A stretch of 64,000 nucleotides of DNA from Corbicula japonica (Eukaryota; Mollusca; Bivalvia; Venerida; Cyrenidae). Below, piece by piece: positions 13,901 through 26,400 of this stretch. The stretch's first letter is position 1. Each line of letters begins with the position of its first letter. A program made the translations under genes and the position numbers. The DNA lies in assembly GCA_038501625.1 (NCBI GenBank), contig JAZAYU010001096.1:26178-90177 (forward strand). Reading direction: 5' to 3'. Below the pieces are notes generated by a model, which was given only the letters and a program-made list of their open reading frames with translations, did not search any database and was not told the origin of the DNA.

Positions 13901-16900
13901 AATATGATTGAGAGTTTAATTGATCGCATTTTGCTGTCAAAGATCACCAGACAAAGTAATCATGATTGTTTCCCTTAATTGTGCTGTTACTTAGCGAGGC
14001 ACCACATCTTTCTATTAGCCCAAGATATAGACAGATCAGTTTCACGTGCATCGGTTTTACTACATGTAACAGCTTTGGGAGTGTACAAGCCCGTATTTTT
14101 TATACAGGGGTAGCAAAACATGAACAGTACAGGCTTACAAATAAACAACAGCACACTATCGCTGTAACTGTGTGTTCATACTATACAAAGAATGAAGTGG
14201 TGAGATAAACATTGGCATAAATAAGCAATAATAGAATTATTAAACTTAAAAGCTGTAAAGTATTTAGAATGCAACTGTCTCGAGAAATATCAACTCTTTG
14301 AACATGCATATGAAAGTTTGAGAACGGTTAAAACATAATATGCTTCAGAAACCTGAATTTGTGCTTAACAGACAAGGCGATCACAATCGACCACTCTTGG
14401 TACCTGGCGCTCATGGAACTAAGTTCGCAAGACTTTCCTTTGTTCGAAACATGTTCGCATAGTCGTTTTGTTAACGCGATGTTAAGAATGTTGAGCTGCC
14501 GCCTCAACGGACACCGCTTACCTTTCTCGCTTGCTCCTGACTCAGCAGTTGACCCATTCTCTCTTTGCCTTTTTTGGACATCGCCATTAGCGAAGCCAAG
14601 TCCCTGACCCTTGTTGACCAATGCTGTACTCGGTGGATCATACCTGCCCTTCTGAATGTTTATTTCTCGCGTTTTGGGGGGTCGAATCTTCTCTGAATAC
14701 TGAACGCATTTCTTCCTGATCTTTTCAAGCGTGACAGCTATCTCGATTTTGGTCTGAAACAACATAGGGGTTCCTGATAAAATGATACCTACAGCCATTG
14801 TAGTTTTTAAAATTTATTACTATTTTATTATCTTTTTACTTCTAGCTACACTTTTAGGTAAAAACATTTTTATTGTTCTTTTATGTAAATAAAAGTACTC
14901 TTTAAACTTTTTACGGATGACAGGTCGCGTATCAAATCGAAAATATTTAAGTTTTTTAAATATCAAATTGTATAACTTAAACTGTAGAAAATCCGTAAAC
15001 AAAGTAAATGTGATGTAATATTATTTCACAGTCAAAATACAAGTGGATATACTTAATGCCGAAACTAACGCAGTTTAATTCACTCACAAAATTTTAAATC
15101 CTAAATTTCGGCGAAATTAGTTCGGTCATTTATAGGCATTCTCTGGTACTACAATTAATAATAACCACTTCTCTGAGACGGTGAAATATTTCATCATGAA
15201 CTGTGAATATGCCGCTTTAACTTGCTATTCAGTGACACTGTACATCACTCTTGTCGAATAATTCTAAAGTGTGAGGAGCCAGGAGGGCCGCAAGGCAGGT
15301 AAAAACGGCGTCATAGCAATAAATGACGCCAAAATTTGCACGCGAGAGAACTGGAGTCGTTTATTTTTGATACTACGCGGAAGTTATTGAGTATATAAAC
15401 ATGACAAAAAGATGCGGAGTGAACAACTTTGCTTTAAATACTAATATAGAAAGTAATAAACCACACAATATTTTTCATGACAAAGCAAACTGAAGACAAT
15501 TTGATAAAAATAAGAAATTACTTCAATCAAAGTGGAGTTAAAGAATGTATTTTAGCTTACTTAACAAAAATTGCAAACTAAAGTAAATTATACATCGTTC
15601 ATATTCGAAGATCTTTACGTTTTAAATTAAATTTTGCGATATATAACCAGTTTATAATAATTATTTGTTAATAAAACATCACAAACAAACACTAAATCGC
15701 TTGTAAGTTATCATTCTGTTTTTCCCGACGTTGCACATCAAGCGTGATGGAAATTTACAAAAGCCACCGTATTCTCACTCGGTTACTACTGTCCCACCAT
15801 TTATCCCTTCAGAAAACTAGGATCCAGGCCGAAAACTGCCATGATTCTGGGCCACTTACAGTTTCTGTCACAGATCATGATCATCATTTTGATCGAATTA
15901 TTGGTGCATACATGGCTGTTAGAAATTTTAGGAGGGCATGTAAATTAACATGCACAGATTCAGTAGAGCATGTAAATTATTTTAAGTAGGGATGTGATAC
16001 ACTTTTACTTACAATGCAAACGTAAATACAGTCTCAAATGGAAAATATATCTTAAATAAAATCAGGTCGAAAATAAGTATTGATGTTAAACACCGTAACC
16101 CAGTTCTAGCCATTTGCACTGTTTGCGTTCCCTTAATTTGATTTCATTTAATGACTTACTATACAGCAGGGGCAGACAAGCATGAACAGCAGCCATATGA
16201 TCAGGCTTCCGAGTGTACCGCCTACAGCTAGAGCACAGCCGTCCTCGTTTTCTTCCGTACTATAATAACACAAAACAGCAATAAATAATAAAAACATGAT
16301 ACCTTAGTTACGAATACAATGACTCAACTCCGTGGGATATGGCTGTTATCCATGCGCAAAAAAATATAGATCAAAATCAGCCGGCACATCCGTGCCGTCT
16401 GCTGAGGATCTAAACTATTTTCTTTTATTAATTAGCTCATTTCTGACAAAAAAGCGAACAGCGTAGATGAAGATCAGTCGGCTTGGCTGATCTGGATTTT
16501 TATTGTTCGCACATTTGTCTCGATAAAACCCGTATATATGAAGTAAAGGGGTAGGATGCTTTTGTCAAACAAAGTTTTTAGAGGATTGATCCTTCTAGAT
16601 ATAGCACGAAAGGCTGTTTAAAAATAATCGTAACAATTGTTGCTTGAACACATACTATTTTTCAAAATGAAATTTCATAACTTTCTCTTGTTGTTTTATA
16701 GGCGCATCTTAGACCGTAGATAAAAATCCGTACTATTAAAATGTAACATTAAACGACGAAAAACGTTGTTTATGAAATAAAAGTAGTTAAACTGTCGTAG
16801 TTTTAATACGATAAGTCTATATAAGCAGAGCACGAAAAAAAGGAAAACAAAAATAACAGCAAATAAATTAGAGGAGAAACAAGTTTAATTTTGTTAAGAA

Positions 16901-19900
16901 ACAATCTAAATATTAAATTATGTATACGTTATACAATTATTCTTATTAGGTAGAGCTTCGTAAGGTCCAGCAATGTTTAAGCAGAAGATATAATTATAAT
17001 AATTAAAGACTTTATTTTAAAATCTTTAATGTTAATTTTAAAATATCTGACATTTTATATAAATTTGCTTCTTCACTTGTGAATCATTTTACTCGCATTT
17101 TGATTACGCACACCTATTCGTTGTTATAATTCTGAATTTTGAAAGAAAATAAAAACTCTCGAGTTCACCATAGAAGATGGCTTTTGTCTCATAAATATAG
17201 TGTCGATCCAGACCAGCATGCACATCCGTGTCGTCTGATCAGGATCTTTATTGTTCGCTTTAAAATTCATTAGGTCATTTCGGACCAAGCATCGAACAGT
17301 GTAGATCCAGATCAGACGGTACGAATCTACACAGGTCGCCCATGTGATAAAATGCGTCTCCATGGATTAAAGTTTATAATCGACGAAAGAGCCGAGTGTC
17401 AGCGTTAACTTGTAGTTGTCATCCTATTAAATAAACAAATTATCCCATGTATATAAAGTATCTTTTGGTATCGTGTTCATACGATTCGTGATATTTCAGC
17501 TATTCGATGGCAAAAGGTAAATACTTTAACTATCAAGTTACAAAAGGTTTGCATGGATCTTTTCAACTGTTTTATTATTTGACGTTCTTCCAATAAATCG
17601 TTACGATTGAAATTGAACTTCTTTTTTGTAGGACTAGAAATCGACCTATATGAACGGAGATTTCCAATATGAATGAACAGAAAAAATAATATCCAAGCCT
17701 TAGTTACCAAGTGTATATCTTTATTTTGAATTCCAATAAAAACCTCATGTTATGATTTAGGAGTTCATTTTATTTTACAATACTCAAAACTCAATAGAAA
17801 CTCAGCTGCTTTGGTTTATTTTTAATATAAAAATAATTTCCAACTGACATAAATGTTATAGAAACATGTCACTTGTTTAACCAGATTCCACTCTTTCCTA
17901 GGATCAATGCATGAGTGCTAGTTATAGGTTGCCAGGCATTAGTAAGAGGTTTCGGTTTGTTTTCATTGAATACACACTTTTAAAAAAAGAACACCGAAAG
18001 CAATAAATTACCTGAACGAGCATTTCCATACAACAACGGCTCCTCCGACGAGTAGATCTAGAACAAGTACCAGGATGTACGCCAACAACAGACAGCCTGG
18101 CATTCTTTTCCGTTCTCGTACTACCTGAAATAAAGTTCAATCATAATGATACAAATGATTCTTTATGCGATATGCCGCTACAGCCATAGGTTCAAGCCCA
18201 AAGATTGCAGGCGTTTCTAGGCTATTAACTGTGTTGTCCTTGTTACCAAGTAACGCTCAGAACTTCATAGTGCCGAGTATTTCAGACATTTCTTTGATTG
18301 CCTAACTTGCTAAGCATTAAGCATAAAATGAAAACAAATGCTCGTGCACTGTGCGCCCTGTTTCACCCGGTATGGTTCAAAGTTTAATTTCTTAGTTTCT
18401 GTCACAGTCTATAAAACACCGAAACATTTTTACACTGTTTATAATATTCCACAGTACTAAGAGTTTTACCTTCAGGGAGAATAATGCACACAGGCAAGCG
18501 ATTCCCCCGCATTCGTACATGAGCACATCCTCGTCTAAAATATCCAGCTTTTAGTCAAACGTAAAATCCTAACATTTAAAATAATTCCCGTGCCCCTGAT
18601 TAAGAAATCCGATCGGCAAATGAACCACGTAGTCAATGTAGAGAGAATCGATGAACCCTTTTAAAAGAGTTAATAATTCAGATGATTTTTCGACGATAAT
18701 ATATTTTACCTTGGTGTCAATATATACATGCTTCATGCATGGGTACGTATAAGCTTACCAAATAAAGATGCATTGAAGTTATAATATGGAACTTTAGAGG
18801 TTACGCTGAAATAGGTTTCAATAAAAATGGAGACCATTGAAACAAGCGCGTTTAAGCAAGAAATATCTGTAGAAATAAACGGCGCTGATTAGTTTTTTTT
18901 TCAGGAATATGAATTAAGTGAATAAAACGAATAAAGTGAAGATAAAGTTTGCTGATCCAACGATGATGAACATTATTGTTAAAGATATGTTTTACCTTAG
19001 AGGATCGAATTCGGGACCTATCCACTTGATAAACAACAAACTTTTTACAATGCATTCTCACTATGAAATAGATGAAAGGAACTTTGAAAGCCATCGGACA
19101 CGACAAATATGAAAATATTGCTGACTCGGTTTGTTTGAACCTGTTCATGGGCAGTAATGGAAATGCATATTACTGCCCACACCGCCTAGCCCCGGGTTAA
19201 GGCAACTCAATATTTACACAAATAAAAAGTAAAATTTTGATCCATCGCCAGAAAAGGTGTGCATGTGGAAATCATTTTGAATATTCTATAGATTGTCTAC
19301 TTCTTTTGCCGAAACAAAATAAATCACGCTTTAAAATTTAATTTGGTAGAATGTTCCCTTTGAAGCAAAACCATAATTCTGAGGCACGAACATTCCCTAT
19401 GGAACAAAGCAGTAGGAAATATCCTTGTGACGGACCACCGATATACAGTTAACCCCATTAGACCTGATAATTTACTTTGAAACACACAGTAACAATTACC
19501 ATATTAATGAGGCTTGAATATTCCTAACGGAATTCAACTATGAACATGTCAATAATAATTTAGAAAAACACATATTTTTTTAATTGAACATTACTTGACA
19601 AGTGTTCTGATCGTCGTCTTGATGGGGAGAACATTTGACTAAAGTTTCATGAAATTCCTTCTAGGTGTTGAAAAGTTTTTGACCGGACACGAAATGTGCG
19701 CGCACGGAAGGACGGACGGACAGACGGACGGACGAAGACCGTTCCTATATCCCCCAGCCGCTATGCGGCGGGGGATAAAACATAAACTTCAGTTGCTTAG
19801 ATCAATACAGTCTTCAGAATCGCTTCCATCTCTGGTGGAAGGTGTTTGAGCTGTTAGTCAATTAGCGGTCTCGCTATTTAACCCTTTACTCCATAGATAC

Positions 19901-21738
19901 GCCTTTTATCGCACGGGTCCAGTGAAGATCCAGATCAACCGGCACATTCATGCCGTCTGATCTGGATCTACACTGGTCGCTTCTTGGTCAGAAATAAACT
20001 AGTGAATCTAAAAGCAAATATTGTAGTTCCAGATCAACATGACTTTTTTTAAATATTGTTTAGGTGCATTCGTAAGTAAAACTTAATTGAAATGAGTTGA
20101 AAGCGAACTTGCCGTACTAAATTAATAGTGGAGTTCGCTTATGATTATTTCTTTTGTTAATACTTAAATTTTAAGTATGAATTTATGAAACAACTTTTAT
20201 TACAATAAAGTATCTTACCTTCCTGAAAAGTCCAAGCACAGGTTTACAATGTTAGTAGGAACATAATGATTGTTTTACGTATTTTCGAATTAAACAATCT
20301 GGTTTCGTAAGATCTGGAAACTAGAAATGACCGGAAATATTCAAAAGATAGCATTAGAAGGCCAAATCAATACCATGAAACGATTAGCAGTCATTGACCT
20401 ATTAGTTTAAGACTGCCGGACAGCAGAATGACCATTCGGTCAAGTTAAATGGTCGAGTGCATGATTAGAAAGAAAAACATAATAAATATCGAATTATTCG
20501 TTTACTTGTACGAATCGGAAGTAAAATTTAACGAAAACTACCAGGTCTAATGCATGCCGCAAAAAAACGTAGAGATTGTACGTTTACTTATTGCATAAAA
20601 CAGCGAAATACTGATTGTTTAAACCGTAAGTATCAATTAAATCCTTTAAACAATGGGATATGGCTATAACGTATTTGCAAAAAAAGATCCAGAACAAACG
20701 GCACATCCGTACCGTCCGATCATGATGTACCCATATCGCTTTTTGATTCATTAGGTTATTTTTTCCCTAGAAGAGGCGGACAGTGTAGATCCTAATCAGA
20801 CGGCACGGATCAGTCGGTGGATCTAGATCTGCACTGTTCGCACATGCCTTAAATCCCGTTTATATGAAGAACAGGGTTAAATGCCAGGACAGTGACAATG
20901 TTTGAGAGAATAATGCGTGTTTGACAGTTCACAGTGTTTGGTCAATGACCCTTCTCGCGACCACTTTACGACGGTGCTAATAAACGATCGGTTCTCAAAA
21001 CTATAAACAGGTTATCGATGAAATATCAGTCACCGAACACATACATTTACTGCACATATCAATATGCTGTATTTTGAAGGGCTGTGGCAGTTAAGAGGTT
21101 TTCGGATCTGATATTGGTTCCGTTTAGGTTACTGGTATATGCATGACATGGATATTGTCGGTTGCAGAGGCAAAAGAAACACTGAATGTTAATGGCTACT
21201 GTTAGATCTACATGTACACTCCATGCAAAAGTAACAAAATCTGGTAATGCCAAACTGTCTTTACATTGTGGTTGCAGTTATCATCAATCGGTCAATCGAC
21301 GAATCACTCAGTCGTGACAATCATAAAATTTAATGTCTTGACTTTTGAAATAAGGCGTTTTCAATACAAAGATCGTCTTTTTGATCCGATAAAATGTAAT
21401 AGGTCTTACCCACTTATAATGGTTCCTTTTGATAGAATACCTCATTCTTTTCACGTTTTCAACTTGAGACTCGCATTATGGATTTCAGTCAAAGGGTAGT
21501 GAGCCCGAAGATGTCTCGTATCAGGCAATAATCGTTCGATAAAGTCATTCGATCTGAATAAAATTAATACCGATCAGAGAACATATCCAAACCCGATAAA
21601 TTCATTTATGTATTTTAAACTTTGTGCGAATCGCATTTTCAAAGTGTTGATTTATAAACTTAATATAGAATACTTTTTATAAGCCTGCTTCTCTAAAATG
21701 ACCCGTTTGATATTTTTTCTGTAGTACTTACAAGTCAT
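7981..21738 (-). CDS. Unrecognised small multi-pass membrane protein, six exons, 212 aa
   Basis: Reconstructed by hand; not a family I recognise. Coding exons, 5' to 3': 21738-21732, 18534-18470, 18124-18012, 16259-16160, 14753-14522 and 8102-7981. They total 639 nt, with matching phase at all five junctions and GT-AG borders. Residues 10-22 (ECGGIACLCALFS) may be a short first hydrophobic segment. Residues 34-57 (LLAYILVLVLDLLVGG core) and 69-95 (GTLGSLIIWLLFMLVCPCCI end) are strong transmembrane helices. Residues 96-212 form a basic, Ser/Asn-rich hydrophilic tail, probably cytosolic, ending VTVTKY. CPCCI just inside the third helix is a plausible palmitoylation patch (inference). Weak points are the 7-nt coding part of exon 1 and the modest acceptor of the last exon. 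Exons four and five occur twice because of the duplicated block; the second-block copy is used here. Confidence 0.6.
9817..11824 (-). CDS. Second copies of exons four and five of the membrane-protein gene
   Basis: Exon-four copy 11725-11824 (100 nt) and exon-five copy 9817-10048 (232 nt) have the same lengths, splice sites and open frames as 16160-16259 and 14522-14753. In exon four the residue after the split Ser is Lys here and Thr in the other block; the last Ile codon is ATC here and ATA there. In exon five a Val (FANVDV) is Gly in the other block. Exon five ends with one spare base and exon four needs two before it, so splicing all four in series would break the frame. They look like alternative alleles, not extra exons. 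Confidence 0.7.
11889..12118. repeat. MITE family A copy (first duplicated block)
   Basis: From CTTAACTCCGTGGGATATGG to ATATATGAAGTAAAGGGG. Inner palindromes are ATAGATCAAAATCAGCCGGC with CCGTCTGCTGAGGATCTAAA, and AAGATCAGTCGGCTTGGCTGATCTGG. The counterpart in the other block is 16323-16554. Confidence 0.75.
12603..13102. other. Assembly gap of exactly 500 N
   Basis: 500 consecutive Ns, a round number typical of a scaffold join of unknown size. Open frames called across it are artefacts. Confidence 1.
13103..17046. repeat. Second copy of the duplicated block, starting at the N gap
   Basis: Starts at the first base after the gap with CAGTGTTTTCAAGCACTG, matching base 8399, and ends matching 12602. 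Unique sequence follows from 17047. Unlike the first copy it continues into the upstream exons of the membrane-protein gene. Confidence 0.95.
16323..16554. repeat. MITE family A copy (second duplicated block)
   Basis: Allelic or duplicate counterpart of 11889-12118 with a few substitutions and one extra A in an A-run. Confidence 0.75.
17195..17371. repeat. MITE family A copy
   Basis: Core pair GTCGATCCAGACCAGCATGC / GTCGTCTGATCAGGATCTTT, then GTAGATCCAGATCAGACGGT. The right end reads CTCCATGGATTAAAG. Lies in intron three of the membrane-protein gene. Confidence 0.65.
19600..19780. repeat. Dispersed repeat with a GACGGACGG track
   Basis: Reads AAAGTTTCATGAAATTCCTT, then GACCGGACACGAAATGTGCG, a run of GGACGGACAGACGGACGG, and ends ATGCGGCGGGGGATAAAAC. 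The same order of motifs recurs near 49860-50295, and its GACGG/CCGTC track recurs at 42090-42120 and 55540-55580. Confidence 0.7.
19877..20045. repeat. MITE family A copy, right end truncated
   Basis: Well-kept left end: TTAACCCTTTACTCCATAGA. Core pair GAAGATCCAGATCAACCGGC / GCCGTCTGATCTGGATCTAC. Breaks off after ATTGTAGTTCCAGATCAACA. Confidence 0.75.
20650..20876. repeat. MITE family A copy
   Basis: Left AATGGGATATGGCTATAACG, inner GTAGATCCTAATCAGACGGC / GGTGGATCTAGATCTGCACT, right TTTATATGAAGAACAGGGTTAA, which ends in TTAA. Confidence 0.7.
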
Positions 21739-22602
21739 TGTGCTAACACTGGCGCCACTCTGTACTACAGTTTTAGATCTGCAGAGTTTCAGCTGGATTA
21801 GTGCGACTTTGATCAGCTCATTTCGCTGGAGAACTCCAAAAAGCTGGACCGGACCGGCGCGGCCTACAACGCAATACACAAATAATCATCGGTGACCTTT
21901 CACTTAGTGGTAGTACATGAAATTTCGGAGCACGGAACCCTAGAAATTTAAACCATCGTGAACATGATTGTATTATCAGAAAACATGTCTAGTAAGTATA
22001 TAAACTGCAATCTCCACACTTTATTCTCTTTCAGAAGTATAGAAATCTGTACCACCAGCGTCACTATTAAGAATGACAAATGTGGCAAGTCTTATATTGA
22101 ATTAGTAAGGAGTTGCAAAACCATTTCGTTGATTCAAGACATGGTGTTTTCCGAGGAGATGTGACACCACAGCGGTAGCTTATACACAATAAGGGAGCTG
22201 TCTTTAGCTGCCTACACATGGCGGACGTGCACATTTTTTTTTTGCTGCAGGTATATTCTAGCAAAAACATGCAAGTAATTCAATGTATATTAGAAAAAAA
22301 TAAATTTGGCAAAATATTGTGAAAATGTATTGAAATTTCACCTCCTATGTTTATGTCAGCGACAGTGTAGAAGTCGTTACAAACAATTTAAGTAGCAGTT
22401 GCATAGACAGCATGATGATCAATGATTATGACTATGAGGTAGAAGTGAAAAAGACATGGACACAATTAACTTATATTCACATTGCTTATCATCGTCTTTC
22501 TTTTTTCGATCAGTCGGTTTTTTCTTGCAACTCTACAAACTTGTAATATACATGTACTGGCAAAATATTTAGCAAGTGTGTAGTTAAAATTTGTATTAAA
22601 AT
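21739..22602. other. Upstream flank of the membrane-protein gene
   Basis: 21739-21900 is richer in CG dinucleotides than its surroundings and would be the 5' UTR/promoter of the minus-strand gene starting at 21738. The rest shows no exon, RNA gene or element I can support. Confidence 0.35.
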
Positions 22603-23062
22603 TAGGGATGACAACGAGTAATCAAGTAACCGAGTACTCGATCGATCGTCCGAGTACTTAATCTATTACTTGAATTCTCAGATAAAAATAGATTATCAGA
22701 TAAAAATTAAATCTATTTTTGTTCAAGATTCGTTCGATACTAGATGTTAAAGAATGGGAAAAGTGCCGATAGGGCAAAATTTACGACACATTTTGTCACC
22801 ACAGTGGACACTTTTAATGATTTCTTTCAGAAATAAAATAAATAAAAAACACAAATAAAAATAAAACATTTTTTTTCATTTAACTTTTACATAAATGAGC
22901 TATGTGGTACATAAATACAGAGTAACTTCAAGATGAAAGAACATTACCAGAAACTCAACATGCATTTGATATCTTTCAATATCGGTTATAATCTTTCGAG
23001 TACTGGATCGGAAGATTATCCGAGTACTCGAGTACAAATTTTACTACTCCTTGCCATCTCTA
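22603..23062. mobile_element. Non-autonomous hAT-like element (460 bp)
   Basis: Flanked by an exact 8-bp direct repeat ATTAAAAT (22595-22602 and 23063-23070), the target-duplication length of hAT transposons. Ends are inverted repeats: TAGGGATGACAACGAGTAAT at the left, and the right end read backwards is TAGAGATGGCAAGGAGTAGT. The interior holds several CCGAGTACTCG palindromes. No transposase is encoded. Confidence 0.8.
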
Positions 23063-23435
23063 ATTAAAATTCAATCACCTATCTTTCTACATCACACATC
23101 AAAATAAACACTCAGCTACTAGTAGCAATGTGCGCGTTCAAACCCTGTAAGTACTTTTAAAAGTATAATCTAAAACAGATGTGGCAGCCGATCTTCTTGT
23201 TTCCCCAAGAAATAAATTTGAGTTTTAAAATTGCAAGGGCACAACATTAATAAAAAGTTGTCATTGGTGCTGCTTGATGCTGCTATTTCAATTTGCAGGA
23301 AAACATGATGTGGAAACTGTGTGACCACACAAAACTGGATGCCATGGTTCCTTACTACTGTAAACAAACCTTGAGATTTCCAACCCTGAATATTTAGTAT
23401 AGTATTTAAAAAAACCCAGAAAACCTTTGTACATA

Positions 23436-23441
23436 TTTATT
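23436..23441 (-). terminator. Poly(A) signal of GPATCH4
   Basis: TTTATT on the plus strand is AATAAA on the minus strand, 59 bases past the GPATCH4 stop codon. Confidence 0.65.
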
Positions 23442-23499
23442 TCATTATTCAGTAACAATTTAAAACAAATATATTTTAAGCTATCTCATAAAATTGTTT

Positions 23500-26400
23500 T
23501 CACTTTTCCTGTTTTTGTTTTTTCTTCTTTTTACCTTCAGAACATTCATTTAAATCCGAGGTTTTATCACTACCGCCATTTTCCATACTTGATTCATTAG
23601 AATGATCATCTAGCAGTTCTTTGTCAGGAAGGTCAGTCTGGGATAGCTCTTTACAACGATCTTTACTTTTCTTGCTCTTTTTTCTTTTCTTTGCTTTCTG
23701 TTTTTCTTCTACTTCTCCTTCACATACACTGTCCTGATTTTCACAATCTTCTCTTCTTAACTTTTCAGCTTTCCTTTTCTTTGATTTTGTGCTCTCTACA
23801 ACTTCATGATTTTCAAAAGTTTGTTCATTTTTCAAAATTTCATTGTCCATATTTTCTTCATGATTTTCTGAATTAACTAATTCATAATTTTCTCTCTTCT
23901 TCTTCTTTTTCTTGCTGATTTTTAATTCAGTATTACAACCAGAAGTGTCCCCAGTCTTACATAACATTTTCTCTCCACATTTAGTTGCACTTTCATCATT
24001 ATCAGCATTAGGTAGCTCTGCTGTAACTGTTTCCTTATGCTGATGCTTCTCTTTACCGGCTTTGGCTGACTTTGCCTTGTAGCTCTCAGCAAGAAGCTTT
24101 TCTTGTTCCTCAATTCTTTGTAGCTTACCATTCAGCTTTAAACCATGCCGGGCACCCCTGTAATGGAAACAGGAACCAGTAGACACCTCAAACAAGTGGC
24201 AATACTGGGAACCATTACATCAAAAGGTATTTCAGAGACTGGATTAGGCTATGAGAAGAGGGAGTTTTTCCAATTTAAAGGAGAAGTTTCTATATGAAAT
24301 ATATAGGGAAAATCTTATCCCTTGGCTCAGTAGAGGGGGAAGTTTCGGAAATATGGGATACTTTTTCTCCCAAGTCTCCCTCTAAGCCATTCCGTGATTG
24401 TGTGTGAGAGAGGGAGTGAAATTTAAGTTCAGAGAAGAGAAAAGGATGGTAATGGTTGACATTTGTATATAGATGCTGCCTCATTAAGCTTCAGTAGTAA
24501 CAAAGTGATGCAGCACTCAAACTGCTGTGAACATGTTAACCCTTTACTCCATGGGATATGGCTGTTGATCATGGTTGAACAGTACAGATCCAGATCAGCT
24601 GCCATATGCTGTTTGGTAAGGATCTACACTCTTAGCTTCTTTCTGGATTCATTAGATTAATTTAATAAGATTAATTCTGACTAAGAAGCAAACATTGAAG
24701 ATCCTGATCCGACAGCAAGGATGTGCTGCCTGATCTGGATCTGCTTTCTTTACACATGCCATAGAACCCATACACATATGGAGTAGTGGGATAAGTTTGA
24801 TACAGCTCTAGTCATCATTTGCAATGTATATTAGATAAGGAATTAAAAGTGTCACTTCTTGTCACTGCCTATGTGGGAAAAATGTCAGCAGGATTGAATT
24901 AGGATGGCAGTCGGCTCTTAGACTAGTGACAACCCTACCCTGGATGACGGTTTCACTATGATTCAGCTGATATAGGATTAAAACACATCTTTATTTTAAA
25001 AGTATGAAATGCCCTCACTTGTGTGCTGTTCTGCCACCACACTTCTGGAACACAACATCTTCCTGGTCTGGCCTGAAACAACACAAAAATACAAGTATCA
25101 ATATACTGCACGTTAGTTTATGGGGTACCTGTTTACATGGAGTTTGTGGGCAGACAGATCCACACAGACTGTGACAATATTACAGCCTGTGACAATAGTT
25201 CAGCCTGTGACAATAGTTAAAATACAGCGAAACCTGTGACAAAAGGACAGTCTGTGACAATAGTTCAAATACATCAGAGCCTGTGACAATAGTTCAAATT
25301 AGAGGTGCGTGGTATTACCGGTAAACGGGTCACCATGATAAAAAGTCCCACGGTTCAAAACCGCGGTATCAACACAGAAAACCGGTATTTTGTCAGAATA
25401 ATGCTTTTTTTGTTTATCACTTCGAAATATTCTCAGAGTTTCCCATTTTGTGTCAAAAAAATAAACAGTTCTCCTTGATTTTGTTTATGATAAATTTATA
25501 ATTATTTAACCGAGTCGACAGTCAGCTCTAGTTCGTACCTTCTAAGCCATAAACTTCTCTACTTTAAACTGGGCGGTAAAATGTATAATGAAATATTTTA
25601 AGGTCAATTTAAAGATGATCTTAATTCATACGACTTGTCTTACAATTGTTTAAATCGATCTAGGAAAGTGGTCACATAAACCCATGAATCACTTCAGTAT
25701 GGCCGGTTTAACAATTAGTTACGTCGAGTAAATTTTTATCAAGCGCGCCTGGTTTTTACATGAAAACAATATGGCGTCGCCCTTGGATTTCACGCTGGCA
25801 AGAAACGAATCGGCAAAATCGGCAATATGGGCACATTTGTTCTTGTCAGAATGTTATTATTTGTTAATAAAGTTAATAAATTCAGTCCTGTTGACAACTT
25901 ATCGTCATTTCATTAACCAATATATAGCCGGACAATGCATTGGTAAGATTGGGGTATACCGTGGTATTTACCGCCATATCTTGCAAATTCCGTGGTATAA
26001 CGCGGTATGTTTTTTACTTGCGGTACCCAGCTCTAGTTCAAATACATCAGAGCCTGTGACAATAGTTCAAACAAATCACAGCCTATCACAGTAGTTCAAA
26101 ATACATCAGAGCCCGACAGTAGTTGAAATACATTACAACCTGTGACAATAGTTCAAATACATCACCATGCAAGAAGACTTATCTTACAAGATACATGGGG
26201 CTTTAAGCAATAGCAAAAGACCTGTAATTACTCACTGGGAATGCAACAAATATAATTTTCATTGTGATTTAGATTACAAGATAAAGCCCAGGCTCTACAT
26301 ATTATGAGGATTCAGTACATACATGAGACATTGGGTTGTTTCTCTTTCTTCTTCATCACTGCTTTCATCATGAGTTGCTTCCATTGTTTCTATACCACCA

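Noticed and set aside
25180..26165. CRISPR-like spaced repeats
   Set aside because: Contiguous diverging minisatellite in an animal intron, with no unique spacers of constant length.
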